From Litoditis marina (taxonomy: Eukaryota; Nematoda; Chromadorea; Rhabditida; Rhabditidae), in contig OZ038433.1 of NCBI GenBank assembly GCA_964036275.1, positions 806,001 through 870,000 of the forward strand: 64,000 nt of DNA. Direction: 5' to 3'. The position numbers were made by a program, and so were the translations under genes. Below, piece after piece: positions 50,601 through 59,998 of the stretch; the stretch's first letter is position 1; each line of letters starts with the position of its first letter. The notes beneath the pieces are model-generated. The model made no database searches, was not told the origin of the DNA, and was given only the letters and a program-made list of their open reading frames with translations.

Positions 50601-52438
50601 TTTCCCGTAATGATATAACGACAGAACCATTTATGTGGATATTGGGAAAACGGTATCTTATATATTACACTTATTTATTTATTACACAAACCTGAATCAG
50701 CACTGAAATTATTCTGCGTCGCTTTTTGTGCCTTGAGGTCAATAATGGAGCGGAGCTCCGTCTTCACTGTATTGATATGTCGCTGAGCTCTACGCGCAAC
50801 TTCCGGCTGTAACAAAAAATAATAGGAAATAGGCTGAACCACCAGAAATTTATTTACGTTTGAACTAAGCTTTGTGAACCTAATAGGTAATATCTTTCAA
50901 ATTAGATCTCAGGACAGTTGTTCGCTTTCATGAATACGTTTACGATTTATATTTATGTGGTTAGCGAAAACGATTATCATCAACTGAATCGCTACTATTG
51001 ATTATCCTCTCAGACGTTGACGTCAAAATTATATATATGAACTGCATGTAAACAGAGAGTTATAAACAACGAGTGTATAGTTTTCGGAGGTGTTACATCG
51101 TGTGTTGTTGAATTGAAACACTTGCAAAAACCATGTATAGAAAATTCAGTAACGCTGTTCCGCCGTATAATATACTCTTACCTCTTTTCTGTTTCCAGTC
51201 TGAACCTCGGTGTCTAACTCATCTACATCATCTGAGTTCGAACAAGATGGCTCGGTCTCAGTTACCAGTGTCAGTTCCGACCTAGTTGGAACAAACTCCT
51301 GGAAAATTACGAAAATACCAATGAGATAACTGAATGGAAAACCAAATGATACGGGATAACTACACATCCCAGTATGGTCTTTTCGTTCTCCGAATGGTCC
51401 GGAAAATTAGAAAAACGAACACTATTTTGCCAAAAACGAGAGAACTTGTCTATTTGTTGCAAAATCATTATTTGTCAGTTGTCACTTATTGCCGATTAGG
51501 ACCTTGCTGGTGTATGATGCACTGAATGAACCTTAAATAAAACCTATAAAATAATATAATGTTACTGTGTTATTGACCAAACGTCCAAACGACAAAGCGC
51601 AAGACACGTAACCACGCAACTAGGGGCCATAGAAATAGAACGACCTAGAACCACAATTAACACCGAGTTGCTAACCTCATCATTATCATTTGTATCATCT
51701 TCTATATCATCCTCTTCCTCCTCCTCATATGGTGTTTCGTCCAATTTAGCTGAAATATGTAGAAAATTACAATGGAGTACCAGGAAAACGTAACGTAACA
51801 AACATGATCAATAATTAATTTGTTTTATTACAGAAACCGATACACTGATACACAAAATTAATGATATAGTACAAGAAATGTCTTTTTGTAATTTTATTTC
51901 ACATTATTGAAATTGATTATTGAAAACCATAGTTTTGAGAAGAAGCAAGCGAGTCTAGGGTATGTGTACAAACAAATATCCGTAAGACATTGACAAAAGC
52001 CGAAATCAGAAAACTCACACTTTTTCGGTTTTCCCTTTCCTTTCACAGCAGAACCAGTTTCGGCAGAATCCCCGTTCACAGCTTTTCGTTTCGAACTGTC
52101 CTTTTTCTTCTGTTCAGTCACCTTAGCAATAACATCCGCAGAGCCTACGAAAAAAGACAATGAATACCAAATAGTTTTATAGGGAATCATGAGTGAACTT
52201 TGAACTGACCAAACTAGATAACTATAGGGAGCTGAATACACGGTCCAACAATATCGCCTCACTTTAGTTGCATGGTTCCGTGAAAAGAAGTTAAGAAGAT
52301 TGGTTGATTATTGATATGATAACTGACCGTCTTTTTTCTTGCCAGTCTTCGGGGTGCTCACAGGTCCTCCTTTCTTTCGGCCGGGCGTTTTTCGTTCCTC
52401 CGATTTCTCGGGGGTACCACCTCCCATTTCAGATGAAG
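33836..52438 (-). CDS. gtf3c1: GTF3C1: largest subunit of TFIIIC (N-terminus not found)
   Basis: Nuclear DNA-binding subunit that recognises the B-box of tRNA genes and recruits TFIIIB/RNA polymerase III. Exons in transcript order: 52438-52328, 52144-52019, 51749-51676, 51298-51182, 50806-50692, 50110-49989, 49422-49283, 48998-48871, 48571-48429, 48061-47960, 47577-47456, 47218-47083, 46725-46567, (46212-46144), 45574-45426, 45153-45028, 44773-44680, 44224-44132, 43925-43792, 43519-43420, 42787-42653, 42115-42024, 41811-41701, 41411-41324, 41074-40976, 40773-40672, 40355-40233, 39991-39902, 39710-39601, 39411-39342, 39111-39004, 38641-38555, 38231-38116, 37799-37604, 37365-37234, 36587-36517, 36246-36108, 35546-35481, 35350-35236, 34874-34738, 34544-34463, 34338-34261, 33975-33836. 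All phases agree over about 1,614 codons. Collinear matches to human GTF3C1 include TTVVADNISNQIEIVCHP, FVPPLPPFKDV, ALPLSIYVLV and CGFDSALFLHLRRHW. About 400 N-terminal residues of the human protein have no counterpart here. Confidence 0.9.
35055..35228. repeat. Dispersed repeat F, copy 2 (inverted), beside a GTF3C1 splice donor
   Basis: CTCAGACCATAGGCTGTTTA ... GCGTCGTTGCG in inverse order to 2879-3052. It ends only a few bases from the donor (CTCAC on the plus strand, 35231-35235) of exon 35350-35236, so it begins almost at the start of the intron. Confidence 0.8.
36773..36940. repeat. MITE family C (CATACACCAGTAAGGTC), copy in GTF3C1 intron
   Basis: A 170-bp element has ends CATACATCAGTAAAG and GGACCTTACTGGT. 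Its inside has TTTTCACGTGTTCGCATC and AAACGGACTAC motifs. Related copies lie at about 42833-42985, 43061-43231, 44241-44405, 48072-48200 and 51369-51516, with partial ones around 49655-49975. Confidence 0.75.
42487..42530 (-). pseudogene. Degenerate copy of the 3' end of GTF3C1 exon 42787-42653
   Basis: On the minus strand it reads HRHKKCGLGTLER, against SRHKKYGVGTLAR in the real exon about 165 bp away. DNA identity runs for about 35 bp (CCAGTGTGCCGAGGCCAC versus CCAGTGTGCCGACGCCAT). It lies in the following intron and looks like a decayed local duplication. Confidence 0.6.
43061..43231. repeat. MITE family C, best-preserved copy
   Basis: Ends CATACACCAGTAAGGTC and ACCTTGCTGGTGTATG are inverted repeats. 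The inside has GAACACGTGAAAATTTAG and GGCCGAAAAGTAGTCCG. It lies in a GTF3C1 intron. Confidence 0.8.
43420..45153 (-). CDS. GTF3C1 exons: conserved central block
   Basis: Exons 45153-45028, 44773-44680, 44224-44132, 43925-43792 and 43519-43420. They correspond to the human segment around YIPPIPVHRDFG, LCLPLSIF, LNDPLKKH and LPRPIRQQLL. Here these are FVPPLPPFKDV, ALPLSIYVLV, LSDPIKRHIC and LPGELRLAIL. Spacing and order are kept. Confidence 0.92.
44241..44405. repeat. MITE family C, further copy
   Basis: Shows GTACATCAGTAAGATACGAC, then AAACACGTGAAAATTAATG, and the decayed end GGATAACTTTGCTGGAG. It lies in a GTF3C1 intron. Confidence 0.7.
45272..45396. repeat. MITE family A, copy 4
   Basis: Lies in a GTF3C1 intron. 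It shows TAAAGTACGATTATGTGG, then TTTAAACTGCAATTC, then GGTCCACTTAATCGTCCTGC in the expected order. Confidence 0.8.
45670..45784. repeat. 23-bp tandem repeat, five copies
   Basis: Five head-to-tail units of ACGAATTCTGAACTATCCCA plus three bases, alternating GAACTATCCCAAG and GAATTATCCCAAA. The alternation suggests a 46-bp higher-order dimer. It lies in a GTF3C1 intron. Confidence 0.85.
46144..46212 (-). CDS. Possible in-frame cassette exon of GTF3C1
   Basis: A 69-bp open segment has an acceptor (GTTTCAG) and a weak donor (GTGAAA), with phase 0 on both sides. It could be skipped without breaking the frame. It encodes VITLLHGNGSNANELLDSVF plus three residues. The next exon has two candidate acceptors, at 45574 and 45582; only the former keeps frame. 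Confidence 0.4.
46567..46725 (-). CDS. GTF3C1 exon: acidic, low-complexity linker
   Basis: The exon encodes a Lys patch (SKEKKKESAG) followed by Glu/Asp/Ser-rich sequence (GDETEEPASESTPALDQ). It sits where human GTF3C1 also has a poorly conserved Ser/Glu-rich linker (EEDSQGKEG). It is probably disordered. Confidence 0.75.
47456..48571 (-). CDS. GTF3C1 exons: winged-helix-like segment
   Basis: Exons 48571-48429, 48061-47960 and 47577-47456. They read DKKSLMKCLRALQSEKLVRT then YETTVVADN and IEIVCHPDIT. The same order occurs in human GTF3C1 (KKSIVRLVRNL, TTVIQDG, VDLVVHPSM), a helix-turn-helix/wing unit. This block is the strongest evidence for the gene identity. Confidence 0.92.
47627..47678. 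repeat. (GA)n microsatellite in GTF3C1 intron
   Basis: GAGAGAGAGAGAGGGAGAGA run just upstream, in transcript terms, of exon 47577-47456. Confidence 0.9.
50153..50275. repeat. MITE family A, copy 5 (best preserved)
   Basis: Lies in a GTF3C1 intron. Full-length palindrome with ends TTAAAGAAGGACGATTATGT and ACATAATCGTCCTTCTTCAA. Confidence 0.85.
50692..52438 (-). CDS. First visible GTF3C1 exons: Lys-rich then Asp/Glu-rich linker
   Basis: Exons 52438-52328, 52144-52019, 51749-51676, 51298-51182 and 50806-50692. They start around GGGTPEKSEERKTPGRKKGG, continue as Lys/Ala-rich sequence, then ETPYEEEEEDDIEDDTNDND. An ATG at 52425-52427 could start the protein, but the exon has a good upstream acceptor (GTCTAG) and stays open above the ATG, so I treat it as internal. 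Confidence 0.7.
51369..51516. repeat. MITE family C, further copy
   Basis: The right end AGGACCTTGCTGGTGTATG is intact; the left end is decayed (CCAGTATGGTC). It lies in a GTF3C1 intron. Confidence 0.65.
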
Positions 52439-52929
52439 CTAGACAACGAAACACTCAGTGGAAGAGACAAAGGTGATACCACTGGGAAAAAAGTGTTAAA
52501 TGAATTCAAACATACTAAGAGATACGACGACTAATGAATTATTGAATAAGGTCTTTATTGACAAATAAAATGACCGAGTTTAATGTTAATGATATTGAAT
52601 ACTCTGGTGAATTATAGAATGCTTCGTTTAGTTAAACGCGTACGTTTAGCAACGGTTGTTCTGAGAGGAGAACGCACGCGAGTGTACGAACAAAAGAGTT
52701 GAATGAAGTTCTGAGCCAGACGGTAGGAAGACCAAAATAGGATAGATCAAATCAAAACTTAAAAGATTTAATTAATTCAAATCAAATAAATGCTAGCTTT
52801 AATTGCACGGCGGTGTCAGCGGTCTACGTCAAGCGCGTCGCGGCCTGCGACGCGCTCGTTTTCAATGGGGCGCGGTTTTGTGATTCAACACAGCAGAAAT
52901 CTCGAACTTTGTTTTCAACTGATATATTG

Positions 52930-54016
52930 ATTAGTAAAAAGTGGGGGAACCAACAAATGTGTGAGTTGTGTTCGGTTTGACCTCTATATCAGCAAAAAGT
53001 GAACAATACGAATTGCTGTGATACTGTAGCAGAAGTATTCCGCAAAAATGGAACAATACAAATGTTGCACAATGGTTCACGAAGCCCGCATGATATTGCA
53101 GAAATTGCGGAAGGGTATTTCATGTGTACTTTGACGACATGCGTGCGTTGTGAACCATTGTGCAACATTTGTATTGTTCTATTTTTGCGGAATACTTCTG
53201 CTACATTATCACAGCAATTCGTATTGTTCACTTTTTGCTGATATAGAGGTCAAACCGAACACAACTCACACATTTGTTGGTTCCCCCACTTTTTACTAAT
53301 TGTCCTTTTTTTGCTAGTTGTACTCCTACAACTTCCTGTTTCACCTATTCACCGAGTGGATCTTGTGAACTCATTATATAGGAATCTCAGTTTTGTGTGT
53401 GCAAGAAGCCGAATGTAGACCATAAAATTTAGGTTTTGGCGCCATTTGACGCAAATTGGCGCCCGCGCCCGGCGTCAACGCAAAATAATCATTTTTTACT
53501 TATAAATTTACTCAGCATGTGATAACAATTAACTGTACCTAATTTCGAACGATTCCAGTGACGCTGTCGTGACTTTAGATTTTGTTCAGAGCGCCTATTG
53601 GCGCCCGCGCCCGGCGCCAATGAGAAGCTATGCATCTCATATTTGGCGCGCCAGGCTAACTTTTGACTTAGAACTAATGTTTCAAATTTCAGCCAAATCG
53701 GTTCAGTATTTTTTCCAATACTATGCGGACAGAATTCCGTGAGGGAGGAGGGACGAGGGACGAGGGAGGAGGGAGGAGGGACGAACTACGGCGGAACTTT
53801 TCAACAACGACACGGAACCATAACTCAGGCAAAAGTATTTCGATTTGGCTGAAATTTTCACACAATGTTCCATTCGTGATTCTCTAACGTTATCTTCTTT
53901 GAGTGTTAAAAACAATTATGTTTGAAGCTTTTTGTTAATTAAAAAGAAAAAAAAACGAGTCCGCAATGGCCAAACCAAAGACAACTCACACAGAGCGCTT
54001 CGCGCTCCGCGCGATT
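52930..54016. mobile_element. Hairpin-headed repeat element, copy 3 (diverged subfamily)
   Basis: This 1.1-kb element lies upstream of the first GTF3C1 exon found. Arms are 52930-53080 and 53150-53300 (151 bp, a few mismatches, 69-bp loop). It shares the start AAAAAGTGGGGG and the tail CGCTTCGCGCTCCGCGCGATT with copies 1 and 2, but arm interiors are different. The body holds GGCGCCCGCGCCCGGCG palindromes and a GGGACGAGGGAGGAG purine tract. Confidence 0.75.
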
Positions 54017-54409
54017 GTTCCAACTACAGTTCGTTGAAATCAGCAGGAACAGCCCATACTGACAGTGTGTATCTAGTATTTCTGAAGTAATCTTACTATG
54101 TAACTTATGTATGTTTCACTCTGTAACTGCTCTTATTTTGGCCTAGATTATTCACCGGGGTAATCAAGTTCCTTCTGTTCTCGAAAAATTGACCCGTGAA
54201 CTAGGCATTGGACAACCGAACCGCTAAAGTGGTATCCGCGTATCAGTTCCCCAGTTCAGTCCTCAATAAACGTTTTCAAAGGCATCGCAAACCATATTAC
54301 TTGGACTAAAATTGGACTAAACCATGCCTAGTTTGAGTGAATGGCTCGCGGTTGGGTTTGCCAAGACACTATGGCAGATTGTAAGCACGTCATGGTCCAA
54401 CAATTTATA

Positions 54410-54650
54410 TGGTCTATAGTTCGTTTCACCAATCAATGTCCTTCTACAGTAATCTGTAAAATATTGAGGAGGCTTTTTCTAATGAATAAATTATTATTTT
54501 GGTTTCAAACTTTCAGAGTTTGTAGAAGTAAAGGTAGAAAACACAATAGCAAAGTTTTAAGTCATTCTGAAAACACCAAACTACCTAACGAGAACCTGGA
54601 AGTTTAGGCGGATTACTGTAGAGGGTTATAAGTGCGTGAAACAGACTATA
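54410..54650. repeat. MITE family D (TATAGTCTGTTTCACCAATC...CAGTAATCT)
   Basis: A 240-bp element has ends GTTTCACCAATCAATGTCCT/CTACAGTAATCTG and GGATTACTGTAGAGGGTTAT...GTGAAACAGACTATA. It is related to 22668-22904 and 29871-30097; the three differ mainly in the interior. Confidence 0.75.
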
Positions 54651-55969
54651 CCTACACTACGCACGGCTCTAATCACGGTTGATGTGAGTTGTGTGTGATT
54701 GTGCAATTACAGAACGAGTTGCCGTAAACGACTATTTTCAACGAGTAACTAACCAAATCATTGCAATGACACTAGTTTTCGGCTGCTCAATCCACTGGTG
54801 ATCTGTTCTGAACTTCACGCAAATTTTCGGCAAGAAACATGAAGCAGGAGCCTGTGAGATTGTTTGTTACTTTTTCAATAATGTCGGGAGCTCTGTCGCG
54901 CACCTCATGAACTTTACGCATGCGTTATTCCATGAGAAGTTCGTCACCTGTTTTTATCAACACATTTTCATCAAACAAAAGCCAACAAACTGAACACACT
55001 TTAATTGCATAAATATCTGTAAGTGGATTTCACATAGTACATCATAAGTGGTGGATTAGTAAACATATGATGTGTTACCCGTTGGATAGTTTGCTATGGA
55101 GGGAATATCTGTAGTTTAAACATGAAACAGACGAGCCAAATTCTACCAGATGAAGAGAAAATAACGTCGTAGTGCACTTGGAACAATCGAACACAGCAAC
55201 ACAGTAGAAAAGCGGTTAAAACAACATAAAATCGATGATTGTTCTACCACATCAATTCATTAAGTTCCCTTTAACCGTTTTTCTATGCAAGAACATATCG
55301 TGCAGATCGAATCAAAATATTTCAAGAAACATAAAAACTACAGAGAAAAACCATATTTTGGCAGACATTAGCGAAAATCTAACAAAGAAAATAAGAGAAG
55401 ACTAACACTTGAGGACAATCGAATCAAGTCATGGGATAAGACACACATTTGGCAAGAAAATTACCCGAACAAAATACAAACAAAAAGAATCACAACAGAT
55501 TGTCGAACCCCTATCTAAGAATCTAGTTCGCATCGACCCTTTCACTGGACCAGGTTCGAGGCACAGTATAACTTATACTAGCAGTAAAATTAATTGCCAC
55601 GTGAAGCGTGAGGAACCTTTTGTTCCGTCTCGTTCCGATTTTTTGTGGAGTGATTCCTACATTTCACATGGCTGCTAATTCAACTCCTAGTATGTCTAAT
55701 TAGTCAAATGAGAAGAACCTTGGTATTGGTGTAAAAAAATGCGTTCGGGTGAGATATCACATATTCAATAGTTTCAAGTGATGGAGTATAAATCAATATT
55801 TCAAATGAATGACTTCTCATGTAAAAAACGCGACTATTCGCGCCGGACAGAAGGAATGAGAATCATTTCACGAGATATCTTGAGTCTCTGTTGCAATAAA
55901 TCTAGTATTTCTATATTTAAATATTAGAGAAGTTGGACGACCTGGCGCGCACTGGCGCCAATCGGCGTC

Positions 55970-58900
55970 TCATCGTCGCTTGGGTGCGTAGATCATGCTC
56001 TCGTCGTCCGACTCTTCTCCTCTCGACCATTTGGGACTGCGTCTGGGAGTTGAGGACCGAGCCGGCCACGTGCCAAAGTTCTGAAATTTTTAAAATTCAG
56101 ATATCATGTTCAATCGAAGTTCAAGAAAACCCGATTATAATCATCTACGTTCAAGGAAAAGTAATGATACTGCCTATCTCCCCTACTACTGGGTTCAACG
56201 AACGCTCAGACCAAATGTTAACATAGAAAGAGTTAGCTAGTTTGGTTTTCTCAAAGTTCTGCTCTCTCATTTGTTTTGTTCTATACTTTGTATGGCGATA
56301 ATATTGTGTATTTGTCAAACTTTATAGTTTGTTTTGTGGGCGAAATGGAGGCTGATCAAGGAAACAGAGCGACGCGACCGGTAGTGGCCGCGTTGTTTTG
56401 ACAGTAGAACTCGTTTTGTCACACTTTTCCATGACTTTGCTCAACTATAGTATCACTCCACACTATGTTTTGTTTTCACATTAGGAAGGAAATAAATAAT
56501 ACGAGTGCTCGACACACTTCTGTTGATGTAGTATACTGTACGTAGAGTATGGTATCTGCAGAACGTTCGCTAACAACAAGTTATACTTCGAAAAGGTACA
56601 GTTCAGAGAGAAAAAAGTTATCCGGCGATTATCTTTTCGAATCAAAGCTTTCTTCACGAATAACATGATGTATATAGTTTACAGTATCAATACCCACTCT
56701 GGTTCATAACTATATTAGCGAGTTAATGTAGTTTGATCGGGTTGTTCTTTAGGCGGAAGTTCAAAAACACGATGTGTAACGAGATCAAACTACAACAAAC
56801 ATTTGATCACATCTATTACCTTGGTTGTGTCGGTCTTTTCTGGTGCGATGGCTATGAGATAGTTGGAGCCGTTGTTGTTGTCCCAGTATTCTCCGCCATC
56901 CACGTTGTAGCACACACAGAACTGGCATGAACCGCTCTGAAATACATCGGGTAATAAAAATAAAAATGTAGTTATATGAATAAATTAATAAGCATCTGGA
57001 ATAGTTGTCGTGAAAATGTCCGTTTCACTTTTCTCTCTTCCCAATTTAACCTAGGTGAAAAGTGATTCCCCCTTCCCCCGTGTTTTAATAGAATAACACC
57101 CCCCATCTCGCCTTATAAAAACTTGTTTGTGTTCGTTAATAATTGATCCAACTGACTTATCGCGTCAATCTGTGAAAACAAAGAGCGAATCAGCGACACT
57201 CTATTCTCACAAATTTTTCAAACGTCAATTGAAATTTGAAACATATCGTGAGGAAAACAAGATGTACACTGTATTTTTGATATTCGATGTGTGCTAATCC
57301 CAAAGGAGGCTGATCTAATTCGGAGGTTTAGCTGTAAGTTTCCTATTCAAAGTGGGACAGAAATTCAGAGTTTGGCATACACATAAAGTGTTGTTGATAT
57401 AATGAACCACCTACATCACAGATTCTTATTTGCGTTTGGCATACATTCGGATCAAACTACAAGCCTCAGAACAACGTAAAACAACCGTTCACACCCGCCT
57501 AGCCTAAAGAGACCCCTAGTGTACCTATTCATATCCGTATATCTCACCACAATCTCCTTGGGCACTTGGATGGAGAAGTTGAAGGTGTCGATGCCATCCC
57601 TTCCGTTCACACTGTGCGAGTAGGAGGCCACCACCTCGGTCACACTCTTCCAATCGTCCACCGTACTCCGAATCGTCACCTGAACACATACAGTAGTTAG
57701 AGAATTGCACAGTCACGTAAAACATGTTAAACACATCAGAGTGCTAACTCGACGTGACTATTCAATTGACTTCTAGTATATAGTAGTTGAGAAACAGGAC
57801 GAGCAGTTCGTGGACATCTCGCAAGAATTTACCCTTTCTTATAGAATAATAATTGCAACATCTTTTCTTCTGTCCAAATTATGTCCAACGAAAGTATGCA
57901 CACAAAAAAATATAAGATAAGCTCAACTACTTCTCTCATAGTTTCATCACGAAATTCTGCATCAGTAAATTCTACGATAATGAACATGTGCATGATGATG
58001 CTGAAGTGTTTTTTTATATGAATCGCTTAAGCATATATATCCAAATGGAAAAGGTTTATACCAAAAGTGTGCTAACCTTCTTATCGTAGGCCACATTGAG
58101 CACATTGACTTGTCCGATGACCGTGAATCCTGTCGCGTGAAGCGACGCGACGGTGACGCGCGCGACACGCGTGCGGTGACAGTGCTCGTTCTCGGAACGG
58201 TAGATGAAGTTGGTGAGAACGAGGCGGGCGGCGGCGGCGGCGGAAGAGAAGCGGGAGGGTCTGCAACTGATAACGTCATTAAGTTCTAGCTCAAACCATA
58301 TTTGGCAGAAAACTAGTGTAGACCGATGCTTCCAACATGTTAACACCCGCTAGATGCATACAGCTGGAAATCTTTACGTGTTTTGCAGTCGAATTTACTG
58401 TTTCAATGGGTTTTCTGTTACAAGTTCAGTGAACAAAACATGAACTATACAGGATGTGAAAACGAATCCAATATGACTTTTCTCGCACGGTTTCCTTGTC
58501 AGTTTGCGAAATACTTGCCTTTTTAAGAAGCAACTACGAATGCGTAATGTCCCGGACTACTAAACGTACGAGGAGGAGTTGTCGGTGGAGAAGTATTGGC
58601 GACGTTCGAGGTCGAAGCCGAGAGCGTCGGCGAATCGAACTCTCTTCTCCGACTGCTTGGAGCGGGAGCGACGGAACGCGGACGGTAGCGACTTGCTGCG
58701 GTCACTGAAAATCAATCGATAAGTATTCAGAGAATAGCTGAATGCTAATTAACAAGGGGTTCATCAATTTCAGGATGTACACGTGAAAAGGCTACCCGAG
58801 TTAGATGGAAATCTTAGTACATCCTCGCTCCAGAGCGAATTTATCGGGTTCTTTAAAAAATTGTTTTATGAATGTCACAGTATCTATTATTCTAGCAGAA

Positions 58901-59998
58901 TTTCTACACACAGTTATTCTCTATTGCCTTACTATTCACGTGTTCCCATAACCTTCACACGCATAGTTCACGTGCATGTTGTTGACAGCGTTCCGGCTTG
59001 ATTACAAGCAAACAAGTGGCGCCACCGCGTTTCTTTATCGATAAAAAAGCGTGCCACCGCAAATAGAGTACAGCCAACTCTTGCAACATATCAACGCTCC
59101 GATATATATAATATATCGGAGCCGGGTTGCAGGAAAAGTCCTGCCCCGCATTACTTCTCAAAAATTCTAACTGGTTTAATTAATGGGTTAATGGGTAACT
59201 ATGCTAAATATAACAAAAAGTGATTTGAAAGCGCGAATGAAAACGTTAGACGAAGTCAATGCAAGTCACGTTTCTAACGGTGTGGATAGTTTTTTGTGTG
59301 AGACAGAACAGATAAAATTTACTCTTTACAAAAAATTACGATTCTAAAAATTTAACTTACAACTTGACTCTAGCCGCCAAGGGAGCAACACTGTCGTCGG
59401 AGGAAAATCCAGAATCAGGCGAGCCCGGTTCCCCGTTACAGTAGGACGAGCAGGGACCGGCCTGTAATTGACCAATCAGCGGCGACCGTAGACAGAAAGG
59501 GTACTGTACTACTATCACGCCACGTTCAGCGCGCGAACAGCATGTTTTCGTTTCTCAATTACAGTATCCAGAGCCAAACACAAGTATCACAAACAATGTT
59601 TGTTTTCAACCAATTAAATAAAAACAGCTTTTATTGGTTCAGCTGATTTCGAGTTTGTTCAGATTTAAAAAAGTTAATGAACTAGTCATAGTGGCATAGT
59701 GATTTACCTTTCAACGTGAACTGCTACAGTATGAATTCGGATTCTCTAATGATTTAGTGTTTTTGTGTAACTATAACCAAAGAAAGGAATGTCAAAGTAA
59801 TTCTACAAACAAAATGATTTTTTATTTATAGGAATGAATAAGTGAAAAAAAATAAGTGAAAGTATGAGAATATGATACAAGTACGTCAAATGGTACCTGG
59901 TGCTGGTCGGCGGTGGCTAGAGTTAGTTCCAATTTCCTCCGGGCGTCTTTAGAGGAGGGGGAGGAGAAAGAGGACGCGAGCTGCACCACCTCAGCCAT
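55970..59998 (-). CDS. ppp1r3-like: PPP1R3-type glycogen-targeting regulatory subunit of protein phosphatase 1
   Basis: Scaffold that tethers PP1 catalytic subunit to glycogen and so promotes glycogen synthesis. Exons in transcript order: 59998-59897, 59461-59361, 58704-58570, 58260-58077, 57679-57548, 56936-56820, 56080-55970, giving 293 codons plus stop in a single frame. The third exon carries SEKRVRFADALGFDLE, the RVxF PP1-docking motif with the family-typical FAD.LG. continuation. It is preceded by RSKSLPS, like the 14-3-3-binding RxxSLP site of several mammalian members. The CBM21 carbohydrate-binding domain spans exons 4-6 and ends with YNVDGGEYWDNNNGSNY, the hallmark WDNNxGxNY. The start ATG (59996-59998) opens MAEVVQLASS. 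Paralogue (A-G) cannot be assigned. Confidence 0.92.
56729..56796. repeat. Short TGTAGTTTGATC palindrome (family G)
   Basis: AATGTAGTTTGATCGGGTTG ... GAGATCAAACTACAACAA lies in a PPP1R3-like intron. It is the same unit as at 26225-26285 and 26340-26412, and a related one lies near 7055-7125. Confidence 0.65.
57700..57781. repeat. MITE family B, copy 5 (internally deleted)
   Basis: Lies in a PPP1R3-like intron, directly upstream of exon 57679-57548. Ends match family B (AATTGCACAGTCACGTAAAA; CGTGACTATTCAATTGACTT). Confidence 0.75.

Larger units (their letters stand above)
52439..55969. other. Interval between first GTF3C1 exon found and PPP1R3-like stop
   Basis: The interval holds a hairpin-headed repeat (52930-54016) and a TATAGTCTG-family MITE (54410-54650). 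I searched it for GTF3C1 N-terminal exons (B-block/winged-helix part) and recognised none. The rest is AT-rich without convincing coding segments. Confidence 0.5.

Noticed and set aside
54800..54950. Minus-strand short frame containing DIIEKVTNNLTG
   Set aside because: Stops on both sides within about 47 codons and no recognised family; too weak to call.
55409..55678. Plus-strand 89-codon frame
   Set aside because: No family match, no splice structure, and A-rich composition; probably chance.
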